49,915 nucleotides of DNA. It comes from Zavarzinella formosa DSM 19928. GTDB taxonomy: Bacteria; Planctomycetota; Planctomycetia; Gemmatales; Gemmataceae. Made by a program: the position numbers and the translations under genes. The notes beneath the pieces were generated by a model. The model had not been told where the DNA came from and searched no databases. It saw only the letters and a program-made list of their open reading frames with translations. Below, piece after piece: positions 17,188 to 25,182 of this stretch (positions are counted from its first letter, which is position 1; every line of letters begins with the position of its first letter). The DNA lies in contig NZ_JH636440.1 of the NCBI RefSeq assembly GCF_000255705.1, positions 843,698 to 893,612 of the forward strand. Reading direction: 5' to 3'.

Positions 17188-17754
17188 ATGCGCCTCACCA
17201 TGTTTGTTCTGCTGCTGGCGACCACCGGTTATGCCGCGCCGGCGCCCAAAAACAACCCGGCGGTTTACTTTCCCACGGTCATGGGGGACACCCGCGTTTA
17301 CGAGACGCAGGTTGACGGGAAGGCGACCAATGAATTCACGGATCGCGTGACGAAAGTGGAGAAGAAGGAGAGGGCTACGCTGGTCACCGTTGAACGCCAC
17401 CACGAATCATCGGAACCGTTCGTGACCACCATTGCCGTGAGGGAAGACGGCCTGTTCCGGGTCGCCCTCGGACCGGAGACATTGGCCGAACCCGTGTTGC
17501 TGTTGAAACTGCCGGCCAAGGCCGGGGTGACGTGGGACGTGATGTCCGGTAACGGCAAGACTTCCCACACCATCGTCAAGGAAGAGGAAGTGACAGTTCC
17601 GGCGGGAAAGTTCAAGACGATCCGCGTGGAAATCGGGGCGGACAAAGACAGCCTCACCACGCTCTGGTTCGCCCCGACGGCGGGCTTGGTGAAGATGTCC
17701 TCCGGCAACGGAACGCGCGTGATGGTTCTCAAGCAATTCAAGGCCGGGAATTGA
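17188..17754 (+). CDS. Secreted protein, paralogue 2
   Basis: A 188-residue paralogue of the protein at 15329-15898. The signal peptide is MRLTMFVLLLATTGYAA, the mature start is VYFPTVMGDTRVYE, and EEEVTVPAGKFKTIRVEIG and the LWFAPTAGLVKMS block recur in the same order. About half of the residues agree by eye. The two copies face the same way but are separated by the toxin-antitoxin module on the opposite strand. Function unknown; probably periplasmic. Confidence 0.75.
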   Translation: MRLTMFVLLLATTGYAAPAPKNNPAVYFPTVMGDTRVYETQVDGKATNEFTDRVTKVEKKERATLVTVERHHESSEPFVTTIAVREDGLFRVALGPETLAEPVLLLKLPAKAGVTWDVMSGNGKTSHTIVKEEEVTVPAGKFKTIRVEIGADKDSLTTLWFAPTAGLVKMSSGNGTRVMVLKQFKAGN

Positions 17755-17834
17755 CAGAGCATCCCGGCCAATCTTCGACATTAATCTTCGGTCACGGCCC
17801 GCTGCCCTGATTTGTTCTCTTTCTTCGCTTCTTC

Positions 17835-18806
17835 TCAAAAATAATCTTTTTTCAGGGCTTCCGCTTCCTTCAAAACAGGCACGGAGGTGTCGCCGAGGAT
17901 CTCGGTGACGACCGAGGAAGGGGTTCGTTTTCTCAGGCGGCTTTCGGGCTTGAGGATCACGCGGTGGGCCAGCACCGGTTGGGCCATCCGTTTCACATCG
18001 TCCGGCAGGACGAAATCACGGCCGCCGATGGCCGCCATCGCCTGGGCGGTGCGGTACAGGGCGATTGACGCCCGCGGGCTGCCGCCGAGCAGCACATCTT
18101 CATGCGAACGGGTCGCGTGAACCACTTGCAGGATGTAGTTTCGCACTTTGTCATCAACATGAATCTCGCGGATGGCCGATTGGGCCGCGAGGATGTCTTC
18201 GGCCTTCACCACGGCTTGCAGGTCGTCGATGGGATGGCCGGTCCGCATTCGGGTGAGCATCTTCGCCTCTTCTTCCAAGGTCGGATAGCCAAGACTGAGC
18301 CGCACCAGAAAACGGTCCAACTGGGCCTCGGGAAGCGGGAAGGTGCCCTCCTGATCGACGGGGTTTTGCGTGGCAATCACCATGAACGGGGCTTTGAGGG
18401 TGTAGGTCTTTCCGTCAACGCTCACCCGGCGTTCGGCCATCGCCTCCAGCAAGGCCGATTGGGTGCGGGGGGTGGCCCGGTTGATTTCGTCCGTGAGGAT
18501 GGTCTGGGCAAAGAGAGGGCCGGGCCGGAACTCGAACTCGGTGGTCTTCTGGTTGAAGATGGAAACGCCGGTGATGTCCGTCGGCAGCAAGTCCGGCGTG
18601 CATTGCAACCGCTTGAAGGTGCAGCCGACCGTGACGGCCAGCGCCCGCGCAAACATCGTCTTGGCCACACCGGGCACGTCTTCGAGGAGGATGTGCCCCT
18701 CGCAGAGATACGCCGCCAAGGCGAGCGTCAACTGCGGCCGCTTGCCGATGATGACCTTCTCGATGTTCGAGATGATTTTGCCGGCCAGGGCCGCCACGTC
18801 GGACAT
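17835..18806 (-). CDS. MoxR-family AAA+ ATPase
   Basis: A 323-residue protein with the full MoxR pattern: Walker A variant EDVPGVAKT, Walker [14 protein letters not shown], sensor sequence [23 protein letters not shown] and the C-terminal lid around GGSPRAS. MoxR proteins act as chaperone-like ATPases that activate or assemble partner proteins, commonly encoded with DUF58 and von Willebrand factor type A proteins. Here no such partner adjoins; the gene converges on the paralogue 2 gene and diverges from a DUF1559 gene. The ATG at 18806 begins the usual N-terminal helix. Confidence 0.92.
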   Translation of the reverse strand: MSDVAALAGKIISNIEKVIIGKRPQLTLALAAYLCEGHILLEDVPGVAKTMFARALAVTVGCTFKRLQCTPDLLPTDITGVSIFNQKTTEFEFRPGPLFAQTILTDEINRATPRTQSALLEAMAERRVSVDGKTYTLKAPFMVIATQNPVDQEGTFPLPEAQLDRFLVRLSLGYPTLEEEAKMLTRMRTGHPIDDLQAVVKAEDILAAQSAIREIHVDDKVRNYILQVVHATRSHEDVLLGGSPRASIALYRTAQAMAAIGGRDFVLPDDVKRMAQPVLAHRVILKPESRLRKRTPSSVVTEILGDTSVPVLKEAEALKKDYF

Positions 18807-18947
18807 GGGATACTCGCAAACCGTCGGGGATGTTGGCTGAAATCAGCTTACTAACTTGGTGATCCGATGTGCGTAACGACTACAGTTCGGTTCCGGGCAA
18901 TTTCCCGTTTCCGCATTTTCGGCTCACCATCTCTCGAATTATGAGTC

Positions 18948-18976
18948 TTGACAAACAAATCAATTAGCTTAACCTA
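18948..18976 (+). promoter_or_regulatory. Candidate promoter of the DUF1559 gene
   Basis: A consensus TTGACA at 18948-18953 is followed after 16 bases by TAACCT, in a markedly AT-rich stretch, about 40 bases before the ATG at 19014. The -35 box is perfect, the -10 poor. Confidence 0.4.
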
Positions 18977-19013
18977 ATAAAACTATTGCCGATAACTAAC
19001 CACATGGTTCACT

Positions 19014-20069
19014 ATGCCGAAGCGTAACGGATTTACCCTCATTGAACTCTTGGTGGTGATCGCGATCATCGCCATTCTCATCGGCCTGCTTCTCCCCGCC
19101 GTGCAAAAAATCCGGGAGTCGGCCAACCGGATGAAGTGCTCCAACAATCTCAAGCAACTCGGGCTGGCCCTTCACAATTACGAGGGAATCAACGGCCAAT
19201 TCCCCCCCGCGTACCAGACCACGGACACGAGGGCCGTCGGATCAGCGTTTGGCGTCTCTTACCCGGACGACAACGGTAACGGCCTCCCCGGTTGGGGGTG
19301 GGGCACGCTGTTGTTGCCGCATCTGGAACAGGACAATCTCTTTCGCCGTTTCGACATGAACGCCGGGTGCTGGGCGCCGCAAAATGCCGATGCCGTGAAG
19401 ACCAAGGTGGCCGCGTTCCTCTGCCCCTCCGCGACCGGCGGCAGCGACGGTTTTGAAGTCCAGAAAGAAGGGGCCGACGTTCGACACGGTGTGCCGATTA
19501 CCCTCTCGAATGGAAACCGGGTGGTGTTTGCCCACAGCCACTATGTCACCAACGCCGGGGTGCATCAGCCGTGGGGGCGGCAACCGGCTTACTCGTTCGA
19601 TTTCGACATCCCGGAACCGATTCCCGAGAACGGCAACAAACTCGCCCGGATCGACGGCCCTTTTTACCGCAACTCCAAGACCTCCGTGGCTGCCGTGACG
19701 GACGGGCTTTCCAACACCGTCTTTCTTGGCGAACACAGTTCAATCCTGAGCAACAAAACATGGGTGGGTGTGGTTCCCGGAGCGGTCACCCCGCCGAGGC
19801 TCGATCTGCGGCCGTGGCCCTCCGAAAACAACGCGGCCGGTTGCCTCGTCGGCGTCCACAGCGGGCCGGACACCCACGACCACCCGGAGGTCATCATCCA
19901 TGCCCCGAACGACCCGTTCGGCCACACCGATGAAATGTGGGGCGAACACGGCAACGGCTGCAACATCCTCATGGGGGACGGTTCCGTCCGGTTTGCCTCG
20001 ACGTTCACCAAACCGCTGACATGGGTGGCCCTCTCCACCCGCGACGGAGGGGAAACCAATGGCAACTGA
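19014..20069 (+). CDS. DUF1559 protein with type II prepilin-like N-terminus
   Basis: A 351-residue protein. It begins with the prepilin methylation motif NGFTLIELLVVIAIIAILIGLLLP, with Gly/Phe cleavage site and Glu5, followed by the DUF1559 hallmark VQKIRESANRMKCSNNLKQLG. The C-terminus carries the family's closing H-G-N-G and MGDGSVRF motif. Planctomycetes encode dozens of such proteins; they are thought to be pseudopilin-like surface or periplasmic proteins of unknown assembly. No clear ribosome site precedes the ATG. The last 11 bp overlap the next gene. Confidence 0.93.
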   Translation: MPKRNGFTLIELLVVIAIIAILIGLLLPAVQKIRESANRMKCSNNLKQLGLALHNYEGINGQFPPAYQTTDTRAVGSAFGVSYPDDNGNGLPGWGWGTLLLPHLEQDNLFRRFDMNAGCWAPQNADAVKTKVAAFLCPSATGGSDGFEVQKEGADVRHGVPITLSNGNRVVFAHSHYVTNAGVHQPWGRQPAYSFDFDIPEPIPENGNKLARIDGPFYRNSKTSVAAVTDGLSNTVFLGEHSSILSNKTWVGVVPGAVTPPRLDLRPWPSENNAAGCLVGVHSGPDTHDHPEVIIHAPNDPFGHTDEMWGEHGNGCNILMGDGSVRFASTFTKPLTWVALSTRDGGETNGN

Positions 20070-20433
20070 CACCCAAGCCAATCCCCGCGACCGGATCGCT
20101 TGGCTGGCGCTGGCCGGGTTGGCCGGGCTTGTCATCATTGTGTTGCTGGTGTCGTGGTGGCGCCGACCGCCGCAAATGGGCGTGGACGACAAGGTGTTCC
20201 AGACAGTGGACGCCCTGTACACGGCCGTGCGAAGCGAGAACCCGTCACGGGTCACCCAATGCGAGGAACGGCTGAAGGGCTATTTTGAAAAGGGGCTGCT
20301 GCCGAAACCAGCGTTTGTATTCCTGATGGATGTGATCGCCAGAACCAAACGGGGAGAATGGGAGCCAGCCACGAAACGGTTGTATGACTTTATGCTGGCT
20401 CAACGTCGGGAAGGGAAAAAGCCGGAGGCTTGA
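20059..20433 (+). CDS. Single-pass membrane protein, unknown
   Basis: A 124-residue protein with one transmembrane helix at about 13-33, followed by basic residues RRPP and a helical domain (DKVFQTVDALYTAVRSENP and on to the end). It overlaps the DUF1559 gene by 11 bp and is probably translated from the same message, so it may be an accessory to that pseudopilin-like protein. In planctomycetes small membrane proteins often follow DUF1559 genes. Function unknown. Confidence 0.7.
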   Translation: MATDTQANPRDRIAWLALAGLAGLVIIVLLVSWWRRPPQMGVDDKVFQTVDALYTAVRSENPSRVTQCEERLKGYFEKGLLPKPAFVFLMDVIARTKRGEWEPATKRLYDFMLAQRREGKKPEA

Positions 20434-20454
20434 AACGTTAGGCGGTCGTTTACA

Positions 20455-20994
20455 TTATCTGCGTTTCCCAAACGTATCATCAAGAGGTTTGGCGACCTCT
20501 CGAACGGCGAATTCAGGATCGTATCTGCCAGACACCGGCTCATACCGCCCGTCTTTCTGCCGACGAAGGAACAATAGATATTCCGGTGGCGGCAGATAAA
20601 GGGTATCTTTGTTTTCTTGCACCGTCAGGCCCTTGAGACGGATTGCCACGAACATTGGGCCGTCTTCTATGACGACGATTTCATTCTTTTCTGGCTTGGC
20701 GAACTGGAAATGCAACATTTTGATATGCTTTCCGTCTGCCTTTCCTTTGAGGATGTGCCGGACCTCAAACTTTGTTTGAACTCCTTCGACTTTCAATTGA
20801 AGGTGTTCTTCCTGTGGTTCGCCAAACCGATCATTCGTTTTCTTTTCGCTTACCGGGACTGCAATGACAACCAGATCGGCTTCCTTGAATAGCCTTTCGT
20901 AAGGCCAGCCTGGAATCAATCGACCGGAGGCCGTGCTGGCGAAAATACCGATCAATAGCATCGGCACACATCGGATCATCATTTGTATTCTCAT
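20455..20994 (-). CDS. Secreted protein, unknown
   Basis: A 179-residue protein with a signal peptide ending near STASGR, then a conserved-looking start WPYERLFKEADLVVIA. The body contains short beta strands, and a PPPEYLLFLRR segment precedes the end. I recognise this general plan from small exported planctomycete proteins but no named family. The stop converges with the single-pass membrane protein gene 21 bp away. Confidence 0.65.
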   Translation of the reverse strand: MRIQMMIRCVPMLLIGIFASTASGRLIPGWPYERLFKEADLVVIAVPVSEKKTNDRFGEPQEEHLQLKVEGVQTKFEVRHILKGKADGKHIKMLHFQFAKPEKNEIVVIEDGPMFVAIRLKGLTVQENKDTLYLPPPEYLLFLRRQKDGRYEPVSGRYDPEFAVREVAKPLDDTFGKRR

Positions 20995-21159
20995 TGAACA
21001 CCCTCCTGGATCGCCGAGAAATCAACGGTAAAATCGCGACGCCATCCACGTGTGATGAGCATAGTTATCGTGCAAATCTCGGCCATGACACCAAAACACG
21101 CGAAGCCTGACTGCGTTTGGTTGGTCGAGAATTTTAATTGTGAAGAGTTGCAAACCGCC

Positions 21160-21203
21160 AAGATTCGGATGAGGCTCACACTTCTGAGCCCCGTCCGAAT
21201 CTT
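21160..21203 (-). terminator. Hairpin between the esterase and the secreted protein gene
   Basis: AAGATTCGGATGAGGCTCA (21160-21178) and TGAGCCCCGTCCGAATCTT (21185-21203) form a 19-bp stem with two mismatches and a six-base loop. It begins 28 bp after the esterase stop codon. No T run follows on the minus strand, so termination is probable rather than certain. Confidence 0.6.
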
Positions 21204-21230
21204 GTCACAATAGATTCATCAAGGAAACAC

Positions 21231-22298
21231 TCAATCCGGGGCGTACTTCCCCAACCGTGGCAGAACCCAATCGGCGAACGGTTGCATCATCTTGTAGCCG
21301 GTTTCCCGGTTGTGGCGGCCGCCTTTGACTTCGTAGGTGGTCACGTCGATGCCGCGCTGTTTGGCCAGATAGGCGAAGCTTTGCACGCCGGCGTCGAAGT
21401 TGAATTCATCGTCGGAGCCGTATCCGGCGAACATTTGGAATTCGCCCGGTTTGATGTCGTGGGTGAAGAGCATTTCGGCCGGGTTCTCGGCCGACACTTT
21501 CTTGATGGTGTCCGGTCCTTCGCCAAACACCGGGGCAATCACCTGCTGTTGCTTGACCTTGATTAACCCGCCCGCGAAATTGGCGATCGTGTCTCGGGGG
21601 CGGTATTCGGTGGCGAAGCCCATGCAGTTGGGATCGAAGTTCCGGTCGGTCCGGCCGTGACAGTCGGCGTAGCGGATGTTCAGGGCGGGCATGATGCCGA
21701 TCAACACGCCGAATTGCTCCCGGTGCTTGAAGCCGAGGTTATACGCCCCGAAGCCCCCCATCGAACCGCCGGCCAGCACATGGGCCTCGCGTTCAACCCG
21801 GATGCTGTATCGCGTCACAACGAAGTTCCAGATGTCATTCACCATGTAATCTTCATACCTGCCCAGCGGGGAGTTCAGGTAGAAGGTTCCCACATCGAAG
21901 TACGAGGCCCGCCCCTTGGAACTGCCATCGGCGGAGACCAGCACGCATTTGGGGAACCTGCCCTTCCAAATCATGCAATCAAACGTCTCGATCAGATCCA
22001 GAAAAGTCTTTTCGTCCTGCGCGAAGCCATGCAGCCAATAGACGATGGGGTAGCGTTTTTCCGGATCATAGCCAGGGGGAACATAGACGTACAAATCCCG
22101 CTTCTCGCCCAGAGCCTTCGAGCAAATCCGGTTGTCGCGCCCGTGATTGTGGGTGTATTCGTCCACCCGGCCGTGCAGCGAACGGTTCAGGCGGTCCAGA
22201 TCGACAAAGGGACCGTCAAACAGCGTCGGCCGGGCCAAGGCGGAACCGCCCAAGCAGGCCGACACGATCAGGGCGAAAGCGATTCGATAGGCGGTCAC
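21231..22298 (-). CDS. Secreted esterase, alpha/beta-hydrolase fold
   Basis: A 355-residue protein with a signal peptide (cleavage near ALARP). Lines of the putative-esterase (esterase D-like) family follow: LYVYVPPGYDPEKRYPIVYWLHG with the oxyanion-hole region, the nucleophile elbow GGSMGG with Ser179, an Asp in GYGSDDEFNFD, and the catalytic His in GGRHNRETG near the end. Such proteins hydrolyse esters of sugars or phenolic acids in the periplasm or outside the cell. The substrate is not deducible. It is transcribed away from the following small membrane protein gene. Confidence 0.85.
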   Translation of the reverse strand: MTAYRIAFALIVSACLGGSALARPTLFDGPFVDLDRLNRSLHGRVDEYTHNHGRDNRICSKALGEKRDLYVYVPPGYDPEKRYPIVYWLHGFAQDEKTFLDLIETFDCMIWKGRFPKCVLVSADGSSKGRASYFDVGTFYLNSPLGRYEDYMVNDIWNFVVTRYSIRVEREAHVLAGGSMGGFGAYNLGFKHREQFGVLIGIMPALNIRYADCHGRTDRNFDPNCMGFATEYRPRDTIANFAGGLIKVKQQQVIAPVFGEGPDTIKKVSAENPAEMLFTHDIKPGEFQMFAGYGSDDEFNFDAGVQSFAYLAKQRGIDVTTYEVKGGRHNRETGYKMMQPFADWVLPRLGKYAPD

Positions 22299-22594
22299 AG
22301 AACATCCCTCGTTCGAGAACCATCAACGGTTCCATGTCGACAATCGTCATCAATAGCATCTGGTTGAAGCGAAAAACAAACGTCCGATGACGGTCAACAT
22401 GCGTTCATCTCCAAGAACTTACGTTGGATTTTCGGCCGCGCCAACGGCCGGATCCCCATATCTTCCGGGAAACCTGACAGCCGGGATTACCCACGCAGAT
22501 CAGTCTTCCTCATCCGAATAATTTGCACATCTGGCATAAATAATCCATGATTCAATGCCCGTTTCACCCGTCGGGTATTGTTTGGAGCGAGGCA

Positions 22595-22735
22595 ATGGAT
22601 GATATTGTGGCCCTGCCGGGCCGGGCTTTTCGGTATGTTGACGCCCAATACGGCACGATCGGATTGATGGTGGTTGGGTTGATGATCGTTGTCGCCGTCA
22701 TTGGGATATTCATCTGGCTCGACCGGCGAAAGTAG
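22595..22735 (+). CDS. Tiny membrane protein
   Basis: A 46-residue frame: a 20-residue polar start, one strongly hydrophobic segment (GLMVVGLMIVVAVIGIFIW) and a basic tail LDRRK, the layout of a one-helix inner-membrane peptide. GGAGCGAGG just upstream may serve as ribosome site. A longer frame from 22547 is possible. Its existence rests on composition only. Confidence 0.45.
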   Translation: MDDIVALPGRAFRYVDAQYGTIGLMVVGLMIVVAVIGIFIWLDRRK

Positions 22736-22861
22736 GATTCGAGAAATCATTCGATGAACTCCCCGGCGGGCAGTCTGATTGCCCGCCATGTCTGATACTC
22801 CGTCGCGGAATAAGATGATTGTTCACCCAATCATCCCCAAGTCGTTCCGCGAGTCGCACTC

Positions 22862-24271
22862 ATGCCATGTCGCCGTCTGTTCTTGTGCCTGCTGTTGCTG
22901 GCTGCTCCGGGGTTTGCCGAGGAACCCAAGAAGGAAGCCCCCAAGAAGGAATCGACTAATCCAATCATCGGGAACTGGCTGGGAACCGTGAAATTCGGCC
23001 CCATCGAGCTTCGGCTCGGGTTCCGCATCACCAGCGACAAAGACGGCAAGTTGACGGCCAAGATGGATAGTTTCGACCAAGGGGCGATGAATCTGCCGGT
23101 CGAAACGGTCACGTTCGAGAAGAACGTCCTCACATTGAAACTGCCTCCCTTCAAGATCGGTTACACCGGCGAATTGCAACCGGACAACGAGACCATCAAA
23201 GGGGATTTCGAGCAGGGGCTGAAGATACCGATGGAACTCAAGCGGGTGGAGAAAATGCCCTCCCTTCTCCGGCCGCAGAACCCGAAGAAGCCCTACCCGT
23301 ATGACGAAACCGAAGTAGCCTTCGACAGCAAGGCCGCCGGGGTGAAACTCGGGGGTACCCTGACCACCCCAAAGGGAGACGGCCCTTTCCCCGCCGTGGT
23401 GATGATCACCGGGTCCGGCCCGCAGGACCGGGATGAAACCCTGATGGGGCACAAGCCGTTTTTGGTGATCGCCGACCACCTCACCCGCAAGGGCATCGCC
23501 GTGCTGCGGTTCGACGACCGGGGCGTCGGCAAATCCACCGGCGACCACTCCAAGGCCACCAGCATGGACTTCGCCGAGGATGCCGCCGGGGCGGTCGCCT
23601 TCCTCAAAACCCGCAAAGAAATTGGCAAGATCGGCCTGATGGGTCACAGCGAAGGGGGCCTGATTGCCCCAATTGTGGCGGCCAAAAATCCCGAGATCGG
23701 CTTCATCATTATGATGGCCGGGCCGGGTCTGCCGGGGGATGAAATACTCATTGCGCAAAGCGCCGCCATTTTGAAGGGAGCCAAAATGGAGAAGGCCGGC
23801 CCCCAAACAAAGGAATTGCAAACCAAAATGTTTGCGATGATCAAAAAGGACGCCGAGGAGAAAGAAGTGCTGGCGGTGGTCGATGAATACGTTAAATCCC
23901 TCCCGGAGAAGGAACAAAAGGAATTCAAAAACATCGGTGGTGTCGCCCGGATGAACCAGGTGACGACCCCGTGGTTCCGGGCGTTCATCAAATACGATCC
24001 CCGGCCGACGCTGCAACAGGTGAAGTGCCCGGTGCTGGCCTTCAACGGCGAACTGGATATTCAGGTGATCCCCAAGGAAAACCTCACCGAGATCGAAAAA
24101 GCCCTGAAAGCCGGCAACAATCCGGACGTGACGATCAAGGAACTCCCGAAACTGAACCACCTGTTCCAGACCGCCAAAACCGGCATGGTCAACGAATACG
24201 GCCAGATCGAGGAAACCATCGCCCCGGTGGTGCTGGACATGGTGACGGAGTGGATTTTGAAACGGAAGTGA
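22862..24271 (+). CDS. Secreted alpha/beta-hydrolase (serine aminopeptidase-like)
   Basis: A 469-residue protein. A signal peptide to about residue 19 is followed by a lysine-rich segment and an N-terminal beta domain (35-130). The alpha/beta-hydrolase domain starts near 150 with GGTLTTPKGDGPFPAVVMITGSGPQDRDE. The catalytic triad is visible: Ser263 in GHSEGG, Asp in FNGELDIQV and His in KLNHLFQ. A cap region of about 60 residues lies between strand 6 and the Asp. Related secreted hydrolases are annotated as peptidases or esterases. It is followed 46 bp later by a cyclase gene. Confidence 0.87.
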   Translation: MPCRRLFLCLLLLAAPGFAEEPKKEAPKKESTNPIIGNWLGTVKFGPIELRLGFRITSDKDGKLTAKMDSFDQGAMNLPVETVTFEKNVLTLKLPPFKIGYTGELQPDNETIKGDFEQGLKIPMELKRVEKMPSLLRPQNPKKPYPYDETEVAFDSKAAGVKLGGTLTTPKGDGPFPAVVMITGSGPQDRDETLMGHKPFLVIADHLTRKGIAVLRFDDRGVGKSTGDHSKATSMDFAEDAAGAVAFLKTRKEIGKIGLMGHSEGGLIAPIVAAKNPEIGFIIMMAGPGLPGDEILIAQSAAILKGAKMEKAGPQTKELQTKMFAMIKKDAEEKEVLAVVDEYVKSLPEKEQKEFKNIGGVARMNQVTTPWFRAFIKYDPRPTLQQVKCPVLAFNGELDIQVIPKENLTEIEKALKAGNNPDVTIKELPKLNHLFQTAKTGMVNEYGQIEETIAPVVLDMVTEWILKRK

Positions 24272-24317
24272 CGGTCAATCTTCCGGTCTTCGTCTCTCGC
24301 AAACACTCAACCGCCAA

Positions 24318-24986
24318 ATGACCATGAAACTCATCGACCTCTCCCAACCCGTTTATCATGACGCCCCGAATTGTCCGGTGCATCCGCCGGTGTCGTCGGT
24401 TCTGCTCCGCGATCACCCGGAGGCCGGCTGGCGGGTGGAACTCCTCACGCTCTCGAACCACACTGGTTCGCATGTGGACGCCCCGTTGCACAAGATCGCC
24501 AGCGGCGCCAGTCTGGACGACATTCCGCTGAGCCGCTTCACCGGCATGGCGAGAATCGCCGATCTGCGGGGCATCGCCGCCAACACCGGCATCACCCCGG
24601 ACATGCTGGAGGAGAAACTGCCGGAATTGGAGCGGGACGAAATCGTGCTCCTCTGCACCGGCTGGGGAGAGAAGCGGGCCAAAACCCAAGAATGGCTTTA
24701 CGAATCTCCGTACCTCACACCTGACGGGGCCAAGTGGCTGGCGGAAGCCGAGGTTCGCGGCGTGGGCATCGACCACTATTCCATCGGCGGCATCACCGAC
24801 CCGGTGAACCCGGCCACCCACACCGCCCTGCTCGCGGCCGGCATCTGGATCGTCGAAGAACTCCGCTTCCCCCCGGAAGCCTTTGCCGCCCCCAACCCCT
24901 GCCAGCTCATGTGCCTGCCGATCAATCTAAAGGGGCACACGGGAGCCTTCTGCCGCCCGGTGTTGGTGTTGCCTTCTGGAAGATGA
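24318..24986 (+). CDS. Cyclase family (kynurenine-formamidase-like) metal hydrolase
   Basis: A 222-residue protein with the cyclase-family signature near the N-terminus, NHTGSHVDAPLH, with His48, His52, Asp54 and His58 as likely metal ligands. Further conserved blocks are VLLCTGWGEK and VGIDHYSIG. Members hydrolyse amides, lactones or cyclic substrates; bacterial formamidase KynB is one. No other tryptophan-degradation gene is near, so the substrate is open. The gene follows the hydrolase closely on the same strand. Confidence 0.87.
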   Translation: MTMKLIDLSQPVYHDAPNCPVHPPVSSVLLRDHPEAGWRVELLTLSNHTGSHVDAPLHKIASGASLDDIPLSRFTGMARIADLRGIAANTGITPDMLEEKLPELERDEIVLLCTGWGEKRAKTQEWLYESPYLTPDGAKWLAEAEVRGVGIDHYSIGGITDPVNPATHTALLAAGIWIVEELRFPPEAFAAPNPCQLMCLPINLKGHTGAFCRPVLVLPSGR

Positions 24987-24987
24987 C

Positions 24988-25080
24988 GGGGAGACAGGGA
25001 GACAAGGAGATAGGGGAACGAGATTCCATTCAAAGGATTTTGTCCCCTTTTCCCCTTGTCCCCTTGTCCCCTTGTCCTCT
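24988..25080. repeat. CCCCTTGT tandem and inverted repeat
   Basis: Low-complexity purine-rich text (GGGGAGACAGGGAGACAAGG) at 24988-25020 faces a pyrimidine-rich run with the period-eight word CCCCTTGT at 25041-25080. The two halves are imperfect inverted complements. It occupies the gap after the cyclase gene and may form a hairpin. The rest of the gap to 25182 shows nothing. Confidence 0.7.
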
Positions 25081-25182
25081 TACAAGTCCGTGTTACCATA
25101 AACATGTCTCTCCCGCCGTAACCGCCCGCCACACGTTGCCACCCGCCGAACCTTAACCTCCCGCACGGAGGCGATTCTTCCC

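Noticed and set aside
25041-25080. A CRISPR or tandem coding repeat
   Set aside because: The unit is only eight bases and the run is short; it is simple sequence.
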